From Zoroaster sp. YZ-2022 (taxonomy: Eukaryota > Echinodermata > Asteroidea > Forcipulatida > Zoroasteridae), in NCBI GenBank assembly GCA_029582265.1, contig CM055823.1, positions 22,579,290 to 22,643,289 of the forward strand: a stretch of 64,000 bases of DNA, written 5' to 3'. This document shows positions 44,310 through 54,984 of this stretch, piece by piece; position 1 is the first letter of the stretch, and each line of letters begins with the position of its first letter. Both the position numbers and the translations under genes were made by a program. The notes below the pieces were generated by a model. The model was not told where the DNA came from and ran no database searches. It was given only the letters and a program-made list of their open reading frames with translations.

Positions 44310-46163
44310 CCTAATTTATGAAGGGCTAGTGATGAAGAACGGCAAATGTTATTGATTTGATTTTTCATGGAGAGGTCAGAAGTGATACTTGTTCCAAGGT
44401 TACGTGCACTATTGACGGTTTTGATCTGTGAGCCACCAACATGAATGCTTTGGATTTCATTTCGGTGCTGGTGTTTGGAAGTGATGTGCAGAGCCTCTGT
44501 TTTGTCATTATTTAACTGTAGCATGTTTGTAGAAGACCATGATTTGATGTGACTAATGCAAGATTCAATGTTAGATATGACAGTTGGGCGTTGGTCTTCA
44601 GCCATAGTGACATAGAGCTGGACATCATCAGCATACAACATGCACTTGATGTCGTAAGAAGAAATGATGTCTTCCAGTGGGGCTGTGTAAAGTGCGAAGC
44701 TATCAAGGGGCCCAAAATAGACCCTTGGGAACCCCGGTGCTGACATGACGAAGAGGAGAAGCAGCTTTATTGATGACAACTGATTGTTGACGATTCTCGA
44801 AATATGAAGTGAACCAGTCTAAAGCGGAGCCGAGGTTGCCGTATCTATGACGTAGACGCTGCAATAGCACGAGGTGATCAACTGTGTCGAATGCTGCAAA
44901 ATAGTCAAGGAGAACTAAAAATGATTCATGACCTTTGTCTGCAGCGAGTAGCAGGTCATCGTAAACACGAAGTAGAGCCGTTTCAACACTACGGTTTTTC
45001 CGGTAAGCAGACTGCATTCGGCCGAAAAGGCTATTTCTGGCAAGATAGCCTTGAATCTGTGAAGCTGCGGCCCGCTCAATGGACTTTGCTAGGAACTTTA
45101 GATTTGCTATTGGTCTGTAGTTTTCTGCTGCGAGATTGTGTTTCTTATAATTATTAAACCAAGGTGCATGCGGACGAGCTCTAATAGACCGTATGATCAC
45201 AGGTGCATGTAAATCCAGGATATTGGTGAGGACGGTGGTTTCATACTGATCGGTCAAGAATTCTAAATCAGACGACGGAGATGTGTACAATGATGAGCTT
45301 AAAATATCGGCACGGAAGGCATCAATGTCAATGTCCCTCAGATTGCGGACCTCTATATGAACTTTCTCTGGACTAGGGCGACCGATGTTCAATTGGCAGG
45401 TAACTGCAGCATGGTCGGAGGGCAGGTAATGTGACAACGATGCGTCTGAGATAAAATCATCAGATGTCCTTGTTAGAAGAAGATCGAGTGTGTGGCCATT
45501 TTGATTGGTGGGGCCGATTACGAGTTGTTTTAGGCCGGCAGAATTAAAAAGATCGCAGAAAGCCGATGCTTCTCTATCAGATTCGACATCAATGTGAAAA
45601 TTAAAATCACCTGCAATCAAAATGTGGCCAGCATGTATAGTGACGTGTTCGAGTAGAGTCGAGAATTCTAGCATGGAAAGAGGAGCAGTAGGGGTTTTAT
45701 CAAGCAACCTTTGAGGTATGTAGACTACCGGTACCAGTAGGCGGAGAGGTATGTTCAAATGGGCAGTGATGGGAAAGTGAATATAATCAAACGAGGCAAA
45801 AGTTTGAGATTCATTTTGACGAACGAGAAAACTCTTCTTGAGGCAAACCAGCACTCCCCCACCAGCTCTATTCATGCGAGGGATGTGATGAAGTTGAAAG
45901 TTGGGTAGAGTGTTGCTCAGATCAGCTAGAGGATAGCTGTCACGGTCATCACCACAAAGCCAGGTTTCGGTAATTGCACAAATGTCAATGCCGAGTGAGA
46001 TAATCAGGTCACAAATTGATGTTGTCTTGCGTTTAAGCGAACGGGCATTCCAAAGTGCAAATCGACTCGATGTGGAGCAGAGAGATTGTGGGGTTATGGT
46101 GATAATATTGGCTTGATTAGCATGAGTCTTATTCAAGTTAGATATTTTTCCTTTTTGAATCAA
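44310..46163 (-). pseudogene. Endonuclease-RT ORF of L2-like LINE, copy B, frameshifted
   Basis: The frame 44703-46163 (486 codons) carries FALWNARSLKRKT, ETWLCGDDRDSYPLADLSNT, ILIAGDFNFHIDVESDREA, NYRPIANLKFLAKSIE and FDTVDHLVLLQRL. It ends where one G is lost in the run before the GVPQ box (about 44730). Two extra bases near 44700 move the rest into another frame (44310-44700) that carries MLYADDVQLYV and SARNLGTSITSDLSM. The N-terminal part (46247-46429) is also in a different frame. The nonsense codon of copy A is absent here. Confidence 0.85.
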
Positions 46164-46560
46164 GACTGGTATATGCTTTTTATGTTGTTTAGCCCAATAT
46201 TTGTGGCCTCTTCTTGTCGGTTTTACGGCACAGATGCCTAGTTCTGTCAGTGTATGGTAAACATTTGAAGGGATACTGAATTTGTCCTGGCGTAAACTCC
46301 GTATAGATTGTTGTTGCTGAGGGTGATCAGACTAAACAAGACCATTAACAATAGCGGCCATAGTGATGCGAATAGTCTGGAACCAGCCATCTGTGAAGAT
46401 GACGCAATGTCAATGCAGTGTTGTAACAATGAAGAGCGTATTGTTCCGAAGGCAAAATGGCGATGGCCCCAAGTTAATGTACCAAATACTGGATGAATTA
46501 GAAATGAAAAATATCACCCAGAATACTAGCCCACAACTCATCAGCTCAGCCCAGTCGAAT

Positions 46561-46867
46561 CCTTGATCATATATGTAGAAGTATCACCTTTAACTTCGGT
46601 GAAATCACTCTTAAAACAGGGCTAAAATGAGCAAATTGCAGAGAAGTGGAGTGCAACCTCACGGCGCGACATCCTAATCACTTTTTACAGTACATTGTGG
46701 ATTAGTTTGTCCCAGTCAATACTGGCGTCCGATTTATTGTTACGGAATTTAGAATTTTGAATCTTTTGTAGCTTTGCATCATGTGACTTTATTGCCGGTT
46801 TCAGAATTGACCAGATTTCTGGATTAACTCGTGTTAGGCTTATTGTAAAGCTTTAACATTTCGTTGA
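46561..46867. other. Block B right edge, homologous to 15528-15830
   Basis: Continues the block A/B match (ttaacttcggtgaaatcact, cacggcgcgacatcctaat) up to the assembly gap. No gene. Confidence 0.8.
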
Positions 46868-47367
46868 NNNNNNNNNNNNNNNNNNNNNNNNNNNNNNNNN
46901 NNNNNNNNNNNNNNNNNNNNNNNNNNNNNNNNNNNNNNNNNNNNNNNNNNNNNNNNNNNNNNNNNNNNNNNNNNNNNNNNNNNNNNNNNNNNNNNNNNNN
47001 NNNNNNNNNNNNNNNNNNNNNNNNNNNNNNNNNNNNNNNNNNNNNNNNNNNNNNNNNNNNNNNNNNNNNNNNNNNNNNNNNNNNNNNNNNNNNNNNNNNN
47101 NNNNNNNNNNNNNNNNNNNNNNNNNNNNNNNNNNNNNNNNNNNNNNNNNNNNNNNNNNNNNNNNNNNNNNNNNNNNNNNNNNNNNNNNNNNNNNNNNNNN
47201 NNNNNNNNNNNNNNNNNNNNNNNNNNNNNNNNNNNNNNNNNNNNNNNNNNNNNNNNNNNNNNNNNNNNNNNNNNNNNNNNNNNNNNNNNNNNNNNNNNNN
47301 NNNNNNNNNNNNNNNNNNNNNNNNNNNNNNNNNNNNNNNNNNNNNNNNNNNNNNNNNNNNNNNNNNN
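46868..47367. other. Assembly gap, exactly 500 N
   Basis: 500 undetermined bases; the round number suggests a placeholder length. All frames across it are meaningless. Confidence 1.
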
Positions 47368-47669
47368 GGTTAACCCCGGCAGGACATTTGTGTCCTTGAG
47401 CAAGACCTTAACCATAATTGCTTCTCTCTCACCCAGGGTTAAATGGGTGCCTGTGAGGCAGGGGTGGTTGATTAGCCCTGCTATGTGCGCGCATGTATTG
47501 GCAACAGGTGGGCATATTTTCAGGGAGCTGAGATGGTTTCAGGAATGATTTATGAGCCTTATGAATCTTATGAGCAGGGGTAATGATGTAATGCACCTTG
47601 AGCACCACTCAGTTCATGGATACGTGCGCTATATAAGTCCACACATTATTATTATTATTATTATTATTA
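47368..47669 (+). mobile_element. tRNA-derived SINE, head lost in gap
   Basis: Starts just after the B-box region (ggttaaccccggcagg) and continues with gtccttgagcaagacctta, gggagctgagatggtttcag and acgtgcgctatataagtcca, then ATT repeats. Same family as 14124-14499. Confidence 0.88.
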
Positions 47670-47835
47670 TGATTATTATGATTATTATTATTATGATTAT
47701 GATTATGATTATGATTATTATGATTATGATTATGATTATGATTATTATTATTATGATTATTATGATTATTATTATTATTATGATGATTATGATGGTGATG
47801 GTGATGGTGATGGGGTTGGTGATGGTGATGGTGAT
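47647..47835. repeat. Expanded SINE tail microsatellite
   Basis: (ATT)n grades into mixed (GATTAT)/(ATT) and then (GATGGT)n with two ggggttgg interruptions. The 124-codon Ile/Met-rich frame over it (47552-47926) is an artefact. Confidence 0.9.
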
Positions 47836-48977
47836 GGGGTTGGCGTTTATAGTTAGGTACTCTTTATCTGCATTTTATCTCAGCATTGGGTCGATCTTAA
47901 CCCAACTTGAGGCTGGCAAAGCTTGAATCTGAGCATGCAATAATGCTTGTCATGAACATGAGGAAATAGAAATTATTGAAGCTTCTGACCATAGTTTAAA
48001 GCTAGGTTTAGATGGCATTTAATCTATTCATCCATGTTATGATGTACGGGTGTACCAAGCAGCTCTAGTTATCAAAATGATGTGCCATTTGTCTGCACAA
48101 TATATGCATGCACAATAAACTATTATTTTTTAGTTGATTAATGTTCTACATTATTTCTGAATTTCTTGTTTTAGGCTGATGTTGACTATTGTCAGAAATT
48201 ATTGAAGAAAACAAATTGCGGATAAAATTCTTAATATGCTAGATTCACTCGGAAAGGCAGGCAATAATGGTAATTATATTTCTTTCATTGGATATCCTAT
48301 ACTTATCAATAATGCTCTTTTTAAGTCCTGCTGGAACTGTATCAGGTATTTGCACCCAAATATTTGTTTCAGTTAAGTCAAAATGAATCAACAAGTGATT
48401 TGAACAGTTGTTCCAAAGCACAAGAAATAATTAATTTATCTTAATTTTTGATGATGTTTTGTATCAAATGATATTGGTATTTTCCCCAATGAAAATTACC
48501 AGTAATTTAAAAATGTTTTTAGTGTTTTCCCTTTTAGAGAATTTCCTTGTTAAAGAGAAGGTACAGTTTAATTCAACCCTCAAGTTTTCATGAATTAATC
48601 ATTAAACTAATGTGTGAAATTTGTGTCACAATAGATAGTTTTGTTTATGTTTTACTTTTTACTTTTTGTGAATTCTCCTAAATGAAAGCACTTGATTGAT
48701 TGATAACAAAAAAGAAATGTATAATGTTGAGTAAAAGTGGTATGATTAAAAGGCATTTGTTATTGGACAGTGTTTCAGCATCTTTCAGCCAAAAATGTTC
48801 TTAAACAACAAATTTAAGTCCTGTCTTTAAAAACCATTAATAAAGATTTGGTAGGATGGGCTTACGTTGGTTAGTTTCTTAATTTTTGTTTCTACATGTA
48901 GATCATTCACATGTACTTTTTCTGATTATTTACAAACAAATTAAAACATTGCATATTGTTTATTTTGTCAACTGCAG
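47836..48977. other. No certain gene; possible exon-like island near 48177-48272
   Basis: AT-rich. A segment between ttgttttag and gtaattat (about 48177-48270) looks exon-sized, but every frame has a stop except a late ATG frame, so no coding call is made. Confidence 0.35.
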
Positions 48978-49060
48978 CATTGCAAAAATGGAGCAGGATA
49001 TGATAACGGATAAGATACTTGGACACAAACACTATTTTGAAGAATATTCTTCAAGGAAAG
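48978..49060 (+). CDS. Possible first coding exon of a small unknown gene
   Basis: Bounded by acceptor gtcaactgcag and a consensus donor gtgagt (49061). An ATG at 48988 opens MEQDMITDKILGHKHYFEEY followed by SSRK, leaving phase 1 at the donor. It joins in frame to the exon at 49434-49481. There is no recognisable domain; the residues are mostly charged and polar. The support is splice-site quality and continuous frame only. Confidence 0.3.
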
Positions 49061-49433
49061 GTGAGTAATTATTTTCATAATCACATCACATGACTATTCA
49101 GATCTAAGATCTTTTGGTTGCATTTGTTGTTTGTTAGAATTGATTAATTTTCATCAATGAAGACAATTAAACAGGAAAAAGTTGTCTTTGAAATTTAATA
49201 CATGCATGATGTGTTCATATGAAATGAGCATTGCATCAAATGTGCCTCATGTACTTGTGTAGATACAAGTTGTCTAAGTAGCAAATAGCATTTGGTCATT
49301 AAGGGCCAGGATATGTTGACACATAAGATACTGCTTTAGAGGACATGTATCACATAGGCGCAAGCAAAAGAAAATAAAACAAATTATGTACATGGGGATG
49401 GTTTCCTCATGTTTTCTAAACTTGTCTTTACAG

Positions 49434-49481
49434 GAGAGATGTCAACTTCATTACCGTTTCAATGGAGGAAAGATTCAAGAG
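49434..49481 (+). CDS. Possible second exon of the same small gene
   Basis: 48 nt between acceptor cttgtctttacag and donor gtaagtg, phase 1 at both ends, reading GEMSTSLPFQWRKDSR after the exon at 48978-49060. A following acceptor near 50287 (catacagcag) would continue for about a dozen codons to a stop. Function unknown. Confidence 0.28.
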
Positions 49482-50074
49482 GTAAGTGTTGGTTTAGATG
49501 CTTGGATAGTGGTAGGATTTGATTGCGTGAGTAGTCTTCACATTGCTAAAACTGGGAATAGCTATTGTAGTTGACTGAATTTTTGATTTGTTGTTTAAAT
49601 CTCTATTCTTGCACATAAGGTCAACGTCCTTTTTTTAATTTATTTTTTTCTTCAATTCTAAACATTTGTATTTATTTGTATGCCAAAGTCAAAGCAAAGA
49701 GGAGCATACTTGTTCTTTGTGCATGTGTCCTTCCATCCATCACACGTCATAATTAATACTTTGTGGATAATCTTCATACTTGATTGGTGGATTAGTCTTG
49801 GTTTTTTAAATTTGACCCCGTAAGGTGAAAGTTCAAGATAAAAAGGAAATACAATTCTGTCAGCATGATGTGGTCCATTAACACGTATACAAATGTTTAC
49901 TCATAAATGTTAAGTCACTGTTAAAACATGATACTTACTTGGACACTTTGTTTAGTCCTGTACACCTATGGGAAGGACTCTTTTCTTAAAGGTAGCCAAT
50001 GTTTCTGGCAACTTATTGCATGGTTTGACCACTCTAATGGAATAGAAGTAGCTGGGTAATATATATATAGATTG
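49482..50074. other. No recognised feature
   Basis: AT-rich, includes a fragment with accccgtaaggtgaaagttc; no gene supported. Confidence 0.45.
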
Positions 50075-50245
50075 GTGAAATTCTTGCGTCGGGAGATAAA
50101 CAATTGATTTAGTTTTGCCCTACACCGACGTGTGTATAGCACTGTATGCTCAGTGCTTTCCGAGTGTCTGTGAAAAAAACTACACAGGCGACTTGGGCGG
50201 GATTCGAACCCACGACCTCCTGCCCACCAGTGCTAATATATAGTT
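50075..50245 (-). mobile_element. tRNA-headed SINE, second family
   Basis: On the minus strand: gtgggcaggaggtcgtgg, then a perfect B box GGTTCGAATCC (plus-strand 50200-50210), cgcccaagtcgcctgtgtag, and a body cactcggaaagcactgagca. The body differs from the 14124 family. The A box is weak. Confidence 0.65.
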
Positions 50246-50810
50246 CTAGTCTACAAACATTACAAATCTGTTATTCTCATACAGCAGGATTATGTTTTGA
50301 CTTGAAGAGGGGGCCCCTTCTCTGAGGAGCAACTCAAGTAGTAGCTGACTGTCTTACGAGGATGTTCTGCCTCAACAATAACACCAAGGTAATAAGTTTG
50401 CTTATGTTTGCTGTAAGAGAAATTCTCATTCTCTTCTGCTTTTTCTAAAATCATGCTTTGATCCATATATCAGTGCAATAGATATAAGTAACTTGTTAGT
50501 TTATTTACCAGTGCTTGTCTCTGCCATTTCAAAATTATTTATCTACTTTTAATCCAGGTTTATTTGAAAGGGACCACATTATTTGATTCAGGCCAGCCAC
50601 TGCAACCCCAAATGCTCAGAGGCAATTTATTTATTGCCCTTGTTTTTTGACTAAGTGGCCATTCAAATGTTGCCATAGACAATTTGATTTTGTATAACAT
50701 GTAGACATAAGAATGAAAGGCCTGCACTGCAGTATCAGTGAAGCATAGCCCTGATAAGAATTAATCACTCATTTATATATATATTTTAGTGTTACCACAG
50801 TTGAAATACT
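50246..50810. other. No certain feature
   Basis: Possible terminal exon near 50290-50395 ending at a gtaataag donor-like site; otherwise nothing recognised. Confidence 0.35.
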
Positions 50811-51451
50811 ACGAAAGCCCATTAGCGCCAAAAAAAAAAAAAATTCTAATCCGTTATTACGCATTCACAATCCGTTATTACGGATTCACAATCCGTAATA
50901 ACGGATTCACAATCCGTTATTACGGATTGGGAATCCGTTATTACGGATTGGGAATCCGTTATTACAGATTTCGCAAATCCGTTATTACGGATTCACAAAA
51001 AGACTAAATACCTGGGTATATCGAGAATTTCCGGTCACGATAGCTCTTCAAGTCACTCGGTCACGTTGCAACCAGGCAGAGCGACCTGGAAATAGCGCCC
51101 TCGAGGGGCCCCCTTTGTGAATCCGTAATAACGGATTATGAATCCGTAATAACGGATTATTATCAATCCGTAATAACGGATTGTGAAACCGTAATAACGG
51201 ATTGGCAATCCGTAATAACGGATTGTGAATCCGTAATAACGGATTGTGAATCCGTAATAACGGATTGTGAACCCGTAATAACGGATTGTGAATCCGTAAT
51301 AACGGATTGTGAATCCGTAATAACGGATTGTGAATCCGTAATAACGGATTGTGAATCCGTAATAACGGATTGTGAATCCGTAATAACGGATTGTGAATCC
51401 GTAATAACGGATTAGAAATTTATTTTTTGTTGGCGCTAATGGGCTTTCGCA
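50811..51451. mobile_element. Foldback-type element made of 21-bp palindromic repeats
   Basis: Terminal inverted repeats CGAAAGCCCATTAGCGCC (50812-50829) and GGCGCTAATGGGCTTTCG (51432-51449) flank two clusters of 21-bp repeats. The left cluster has about 7 copies, mostly aatccgttattacggatt (50856-50995). The right cluster has about 14 copies of aatccgtaataacggatt (51117-51415) in the opposite orientation. Each repeat is itself an inverted repeat (AATCCGT / ACGGATT around 4 bases). A 110-bp spacer separates the clusters. AAATACT occurs at both outer edges (50804-50810, 51452-51458), a candidate target duplication. The IRYYGFT repeat frame is an artefact of the 21-bp period. Confidence 0.85.
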
Positions 51452-51609
51452 AAATACTGCATACAAAAGGGGTTAAATTTGAAACATTCCAATTGATAGT
51501 GCAATCTCCTATTTACAATTTAAGTTGGATATTTGTATATTATTTAATATTGGCACTAAATAAAGAAGGCAACTAACTTGGTATGATTGGAATGAGCAAA
51601 GAAAACTAC

Positions 51610-53250
51610 ACTGAACAAGGATTTGAACCCAATTGTGGATGAATTGCTCTACCACCAGAGACCAATTACGCTGAACAAGGATTTGAACCCAATTGTGGAT
51701 GAATTGCTCTACCACCAGAGACCAATTACGCTGAACAAGGATTTGAACCCAATTGTGGATGAATTGCTCCACCACCAGGGACCAATTACGCTGAACAAGG
51801 ATTTGAACCCAATTGTGGATGAATTGCTCTACCACCAGAGACCAATTACGCTGAACAAGGATTTGAACCCAATTGTGGATGAATTGCTCTACCACCAGAG
51901 ATCAATTACACTGAACAATGATTTGAACCCAATTGTGGATGAATTGCTCTACCACCAGGGACCAATTACACTGAACAAGGATTTGAACCCATTGTGGATG
52001 AATTGCTCTACCACCAGAGAGACCAATTACGCTGAACAAGGATTTGAACCCAATTGTGGATGAATTGCTAGAGACCAATTGCGCTGAACAAGGATTTGAA
52101 CCCAATTGTGGATGAATTGCTCTACCACCAGGTACCAATTTCATTAGAGCTTCTTAGGAGAAAATATTGCAATGATAAGATTTGAGTTTAGTTGGAAGAT
52201 GATTTGAACCCAATTGTGGATGAATTGCTCTACCACCAGAGACCAATTACACTGAACAAGGATTTGAACCCAATTGTGGATGAATTGCTCTACCACCAGG
52301 GACCAATTACGCTGAACAAGGATTTGAACCCAATTGTGGATGAATATTGCTCTACCACCAGGTACCAATTACGCTGAACAAGGATTTGAACCCAATTGTG
52401 GATGAATTGCTCTACCACCAGAGACCAATTACGCTGAACAAGGATTTGAACCCAATTGTGGATGAATTGCTCTACCACCAGGTACCAATTTCATTAGAGC
52501 TTCTTAGGAGAAAATATTGCAATGATAAGATTTGAGTTTAGTTGGAAGATGATTTGAACCCAATTATGGATGAATTGCTCTACCACCAGGGACCAATTAC
52601 GCTGAACAAGGATTTGAACCCAATTGTGGATGAATTGCTCTACCACCAGAGACCAATTACACTGCACAAGGATTTGAACCCAATTGTGGATGAATTGCTC
52701 TACCACCAGAGAGACCAATTACGCTGAACAAGGATTTGAACCCAATTGTGGATGAATTGCTCTACCACCAGAGACCAATTACGCTGAACAAGGATTTGAA
52801 CCCAATTGTGGATGAATTGCTCTACCACCAGGTACCAATTTCATTAGAGCTTCTTAGGAGAAAATATTGCAATGATAAGATTTGAGTTTAGTTGGAAGAT
52901 GATTTGAACCCAATTGTGGATGAATTGCTCTACCACCAGGGACCACTTACGCTGAACAAGGATTTGAACCCAATTGTGGATGAATTGCTCTACCACCAGG
53001 GACCAATTACGCTGAACAAGGATTTGAACCCAATTGTGGATGAATATTGCTCTACCACCAGGTACCAATTACGCTGAACAAGGATTTGAACCCAATTGTG
53101 GATGAATTGCTCTACCACCAGAGACCAATTACGCTGAACAAGGATTTGAACCCAATTGTGGATGAATTGCTCTACCACCAGGTACCAATTTCATTAGAGC
53201 TTCTTAGGAGAAAATATTGCAATGATAAGATTTGAGTTTAGTTGGAAGAT
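51610..53250. repeat. 60-bp tRNA-like repeat array with 350-bp higher-order structure
   Basis: About 24 copies of a 60-bp unit (accaattacgctgaacaagg then atttgaacccaattgtgg...). Read on the minus strand each unit has GGTGGTAGAGCA (D-arm-like) and the perfect B box GGTTCAAATCC. The first copies are spaced exactly 60 bp. From 52136 on, every five copies are followed by a 66-bp segment (attagagcttcttaggag ... tttagttggaagatgat) whose marker gttggaagat recurs at 52191, 52541, 52891 and 53241, exactly 350 bp apart. The last segment is continuous with the LINE at 53250. Repeat-encoded frames (VVEQFIHNWVQILVQRNWSL on minus, LNPIVDELLYHQRPITLNKD on plus) are artefacts of a period divisible by 3. Confidence 0.93.
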
Positions 53251-53664
53251 GATTCCAGAGTCTCGGACCCGCGACAGAAAATTCAAAGACCTATCACCCC
53301 AGTTCCGTTTTAAAGTTTGTTCCTTTAGGAGTGACATGTTGCAGGAGTGCAAATTGCGTGATGGAGTGTAGACTTTAAGCAGTTCAGAAATATATATTGG
53401 AGCAATGTTATTAAAAGATTTGTGAACAATTAGCATAAGTTTAAAAACAATTCTTTGTGAAACAGGAAGCCAGTGCAGTTCTTTCAAGATTGGCGTGATA
53501 TGGCATGACTTTCTGGACAAAGTTACAACACGAGCTGCTGTGTTTTGTATGTGCTGAAGACGAGATATTTGATTCTGCGGGAGACCGTAGAGGAGAGCAT
53601 TTCCGTTATCGAGCCGTGATGGGACAAATGCATGTATAATTTGTTCAGCAGCACTTTTATTCAA
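53194..53664 (-). pseudogene. C-terminal part of the L2-like LINE ORF
   Basis: Reads QIIHAFVPSRLDNGNALLYG, NTAARVVTLSRKSCHITPIL and KELHWLPVSQRIVFKLMLIV, the conserved L2 C-terminus. A frameshift near 53275 diverts it. In the alternative frame the usual FSVAGPRLWNHLP ending continues and stops inside the 66-bp segment that recurs in the tandem array. Confidence 0.8.
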
Positions 53665-53791
53665 GTATTTCCTTATTCGGCTAATATTTCTGATATGAAA
53701 TGATGATATGCGAACAGTGTTGGATATATAGGTTTTAAAGTCATTGTCGAGTCAAATATAACACCCAAATTACGTGCTTGTGATGAGGGGG

Positions 53792-54520
53792 TTATCTGCG
53801 AGTCACCAATTGTAATAAATGGAAGAGAAACTTTAGACAATTGCTGACGTGATCCAAATAGAACAAATTCTGTTTTTCATCGTTCAATTTCAGGAAGTTT
53901 TGTCTCATCCAACTTCGAATCTCTTGAATACATTTCTCCAGTGTTGTAATGCAGGAATCGGCAGGTTCTTGAGAAGATTTAAAAGTAATGTAAAGCTGCG
54001 TGTCATCAGCGTAGACATGATAATTTAAATTATACTTCAAAATGATATCACGAACTGGAAAGGTATAAACAGTAAACCACTGTGTGCCGAGCACAGAGCC
54101 TTGGGGTACAGAATAGTCAAGGATAACAGGCTTGGAGATAGCGTTACCAATACAAACATGCTGAGGCCTATTTAAAAGGTAGGACTTACACCAATCCAGG
54201 GCTGTGTCATGTATTCCAAGATGATATTGAAGGCGGGAGAGAAGGATTTTGTGATCGACCGTGTCAAAAGCGGCGCTTAAGTCTAACAAAACTAATGCAG
54301 TGATTTTTCCATCATCCATGGCAGATAAAATGTCATTGTTGACACGGAGAAGAGCAGTTTCCGTTCCATGAAATGGTTTATAGGCTGACTGAAATGTGTC
54401 CGACAGGTTATTAGCACGAATATGGTCAGAGATCCGTGATGAAACAACTCGCTCGATTGTTTTTCCAAGGTACTTTAAATTCGCTACTGGTCGGTAATTT
54501 TTGAAAACTTCCTTGTCCAA
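53792..54520 (-). pseudogene. Reverse transcriptase domain of L2-like LINE
   Basis: 242 codons: [80 protein letters not shown] and [14 protein letters not shown] (catalytic YADD). The frame is lost after LKLNDEKQN by a frameshift around 53875. Confidence 0.85.
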
Positions 54521-54984
54521 ATTGGGTTTCTTCAGGAGTGGTTTAACATGAGCAACCTTCTGGCTATCAGGGAAACAACCGGAAGAAAGAGATCTGTTTA
54601 CAATAATTGTGATATTTTAATTAGCAAACACATCAATATTTTGTTTTATTAGCGAAGTTGGTACTGGATCAAGTTCACATGATTTTGATGGTGATTTCAT
54701 GATGAGTTTCTTGATCTCCGTAACACTAGTAGGCTCAAACATAGACAGTCTACATTGTGGATCCTTGCGTGACGGTGTTTGTGATAGAATGGCAGGTACT
54801 GGGGGAAAAGAACGACGGATAGAAATTTAAAAAAATGATAATTTTGTGATGCCACGTCTCAATTAAAGCCCCTACACTGTATTGGCAATCTCAAACAACA
54901 ACAATTATTATTGTTATATCATGGTCTTAGATTGTGTAATTTCATTGGTCGAAAGCCTGTCACATGACAAATCACAAATCTTCA

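Larger units (their letters stand above)
41315..46560 (-). mobile_element. L2-like LINE, copy B, interrupted
   Basis: Second copy of the LINE at 11240-14123. The ATT-type tail is shorter (41317-41338). The 3' coding part is 41470-41910; the rest resumes at 44293 after a Tx1/L1-like insertion. It keeps the same internal deletion between endonuclease and RT (HAPWFN then YKKHNL), so the deletion predates duplication. It lacks the SINE/RTE composite of copy A. Confidence 0.85.
53188..54830 (-). mobile_element. L2-like LINE, 5'-truncated
   Basis: Minus-strand RT fragment starting near 54830 with pieces of the pre-RT linker ([14 protein letters not shown], [12 protein letters not shown]) and running to its stop codon in the 66-bp segment shared with the tandem array. 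A family different from the block A/B LINE. Stops and frameshifts split it into at least three pieces. Confidence 0.82.

Noticed and set aside
44219..44779. 186-codon ORF joining two reverse transcriptases
   Set aside because: Runs from the resident L2-like LINE across the insertion junction into the Tx1/L1-like insert; an insertion artefact, not a fusion gene.
46840..47415. Frames across the N gap
   Set aside because: Undetermined bases only.
47552..47926. Ile/Met-rich 124-residue membrane-like protein
   Set aside because: Translation of an ATT/GAT microsatellite.
50075..50245. tRNA gene on the minus strand
   Set aside because: Good B box but no convincing A box or acceptor stem; reads on into a SINE body.
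51053..51466. 137-residue IRYYGFT heptad-repeat protein
   Set aside because: Direct translation of a 21-bp minisatellite; open because the period is divisible by 3 and the unit lacks stops.
51509..52063. Repeat proteins on both strands over the 60-bp array
   Set aside because: Period divisible by 3 gives long open frames in several phases; no codon or splice evidence.
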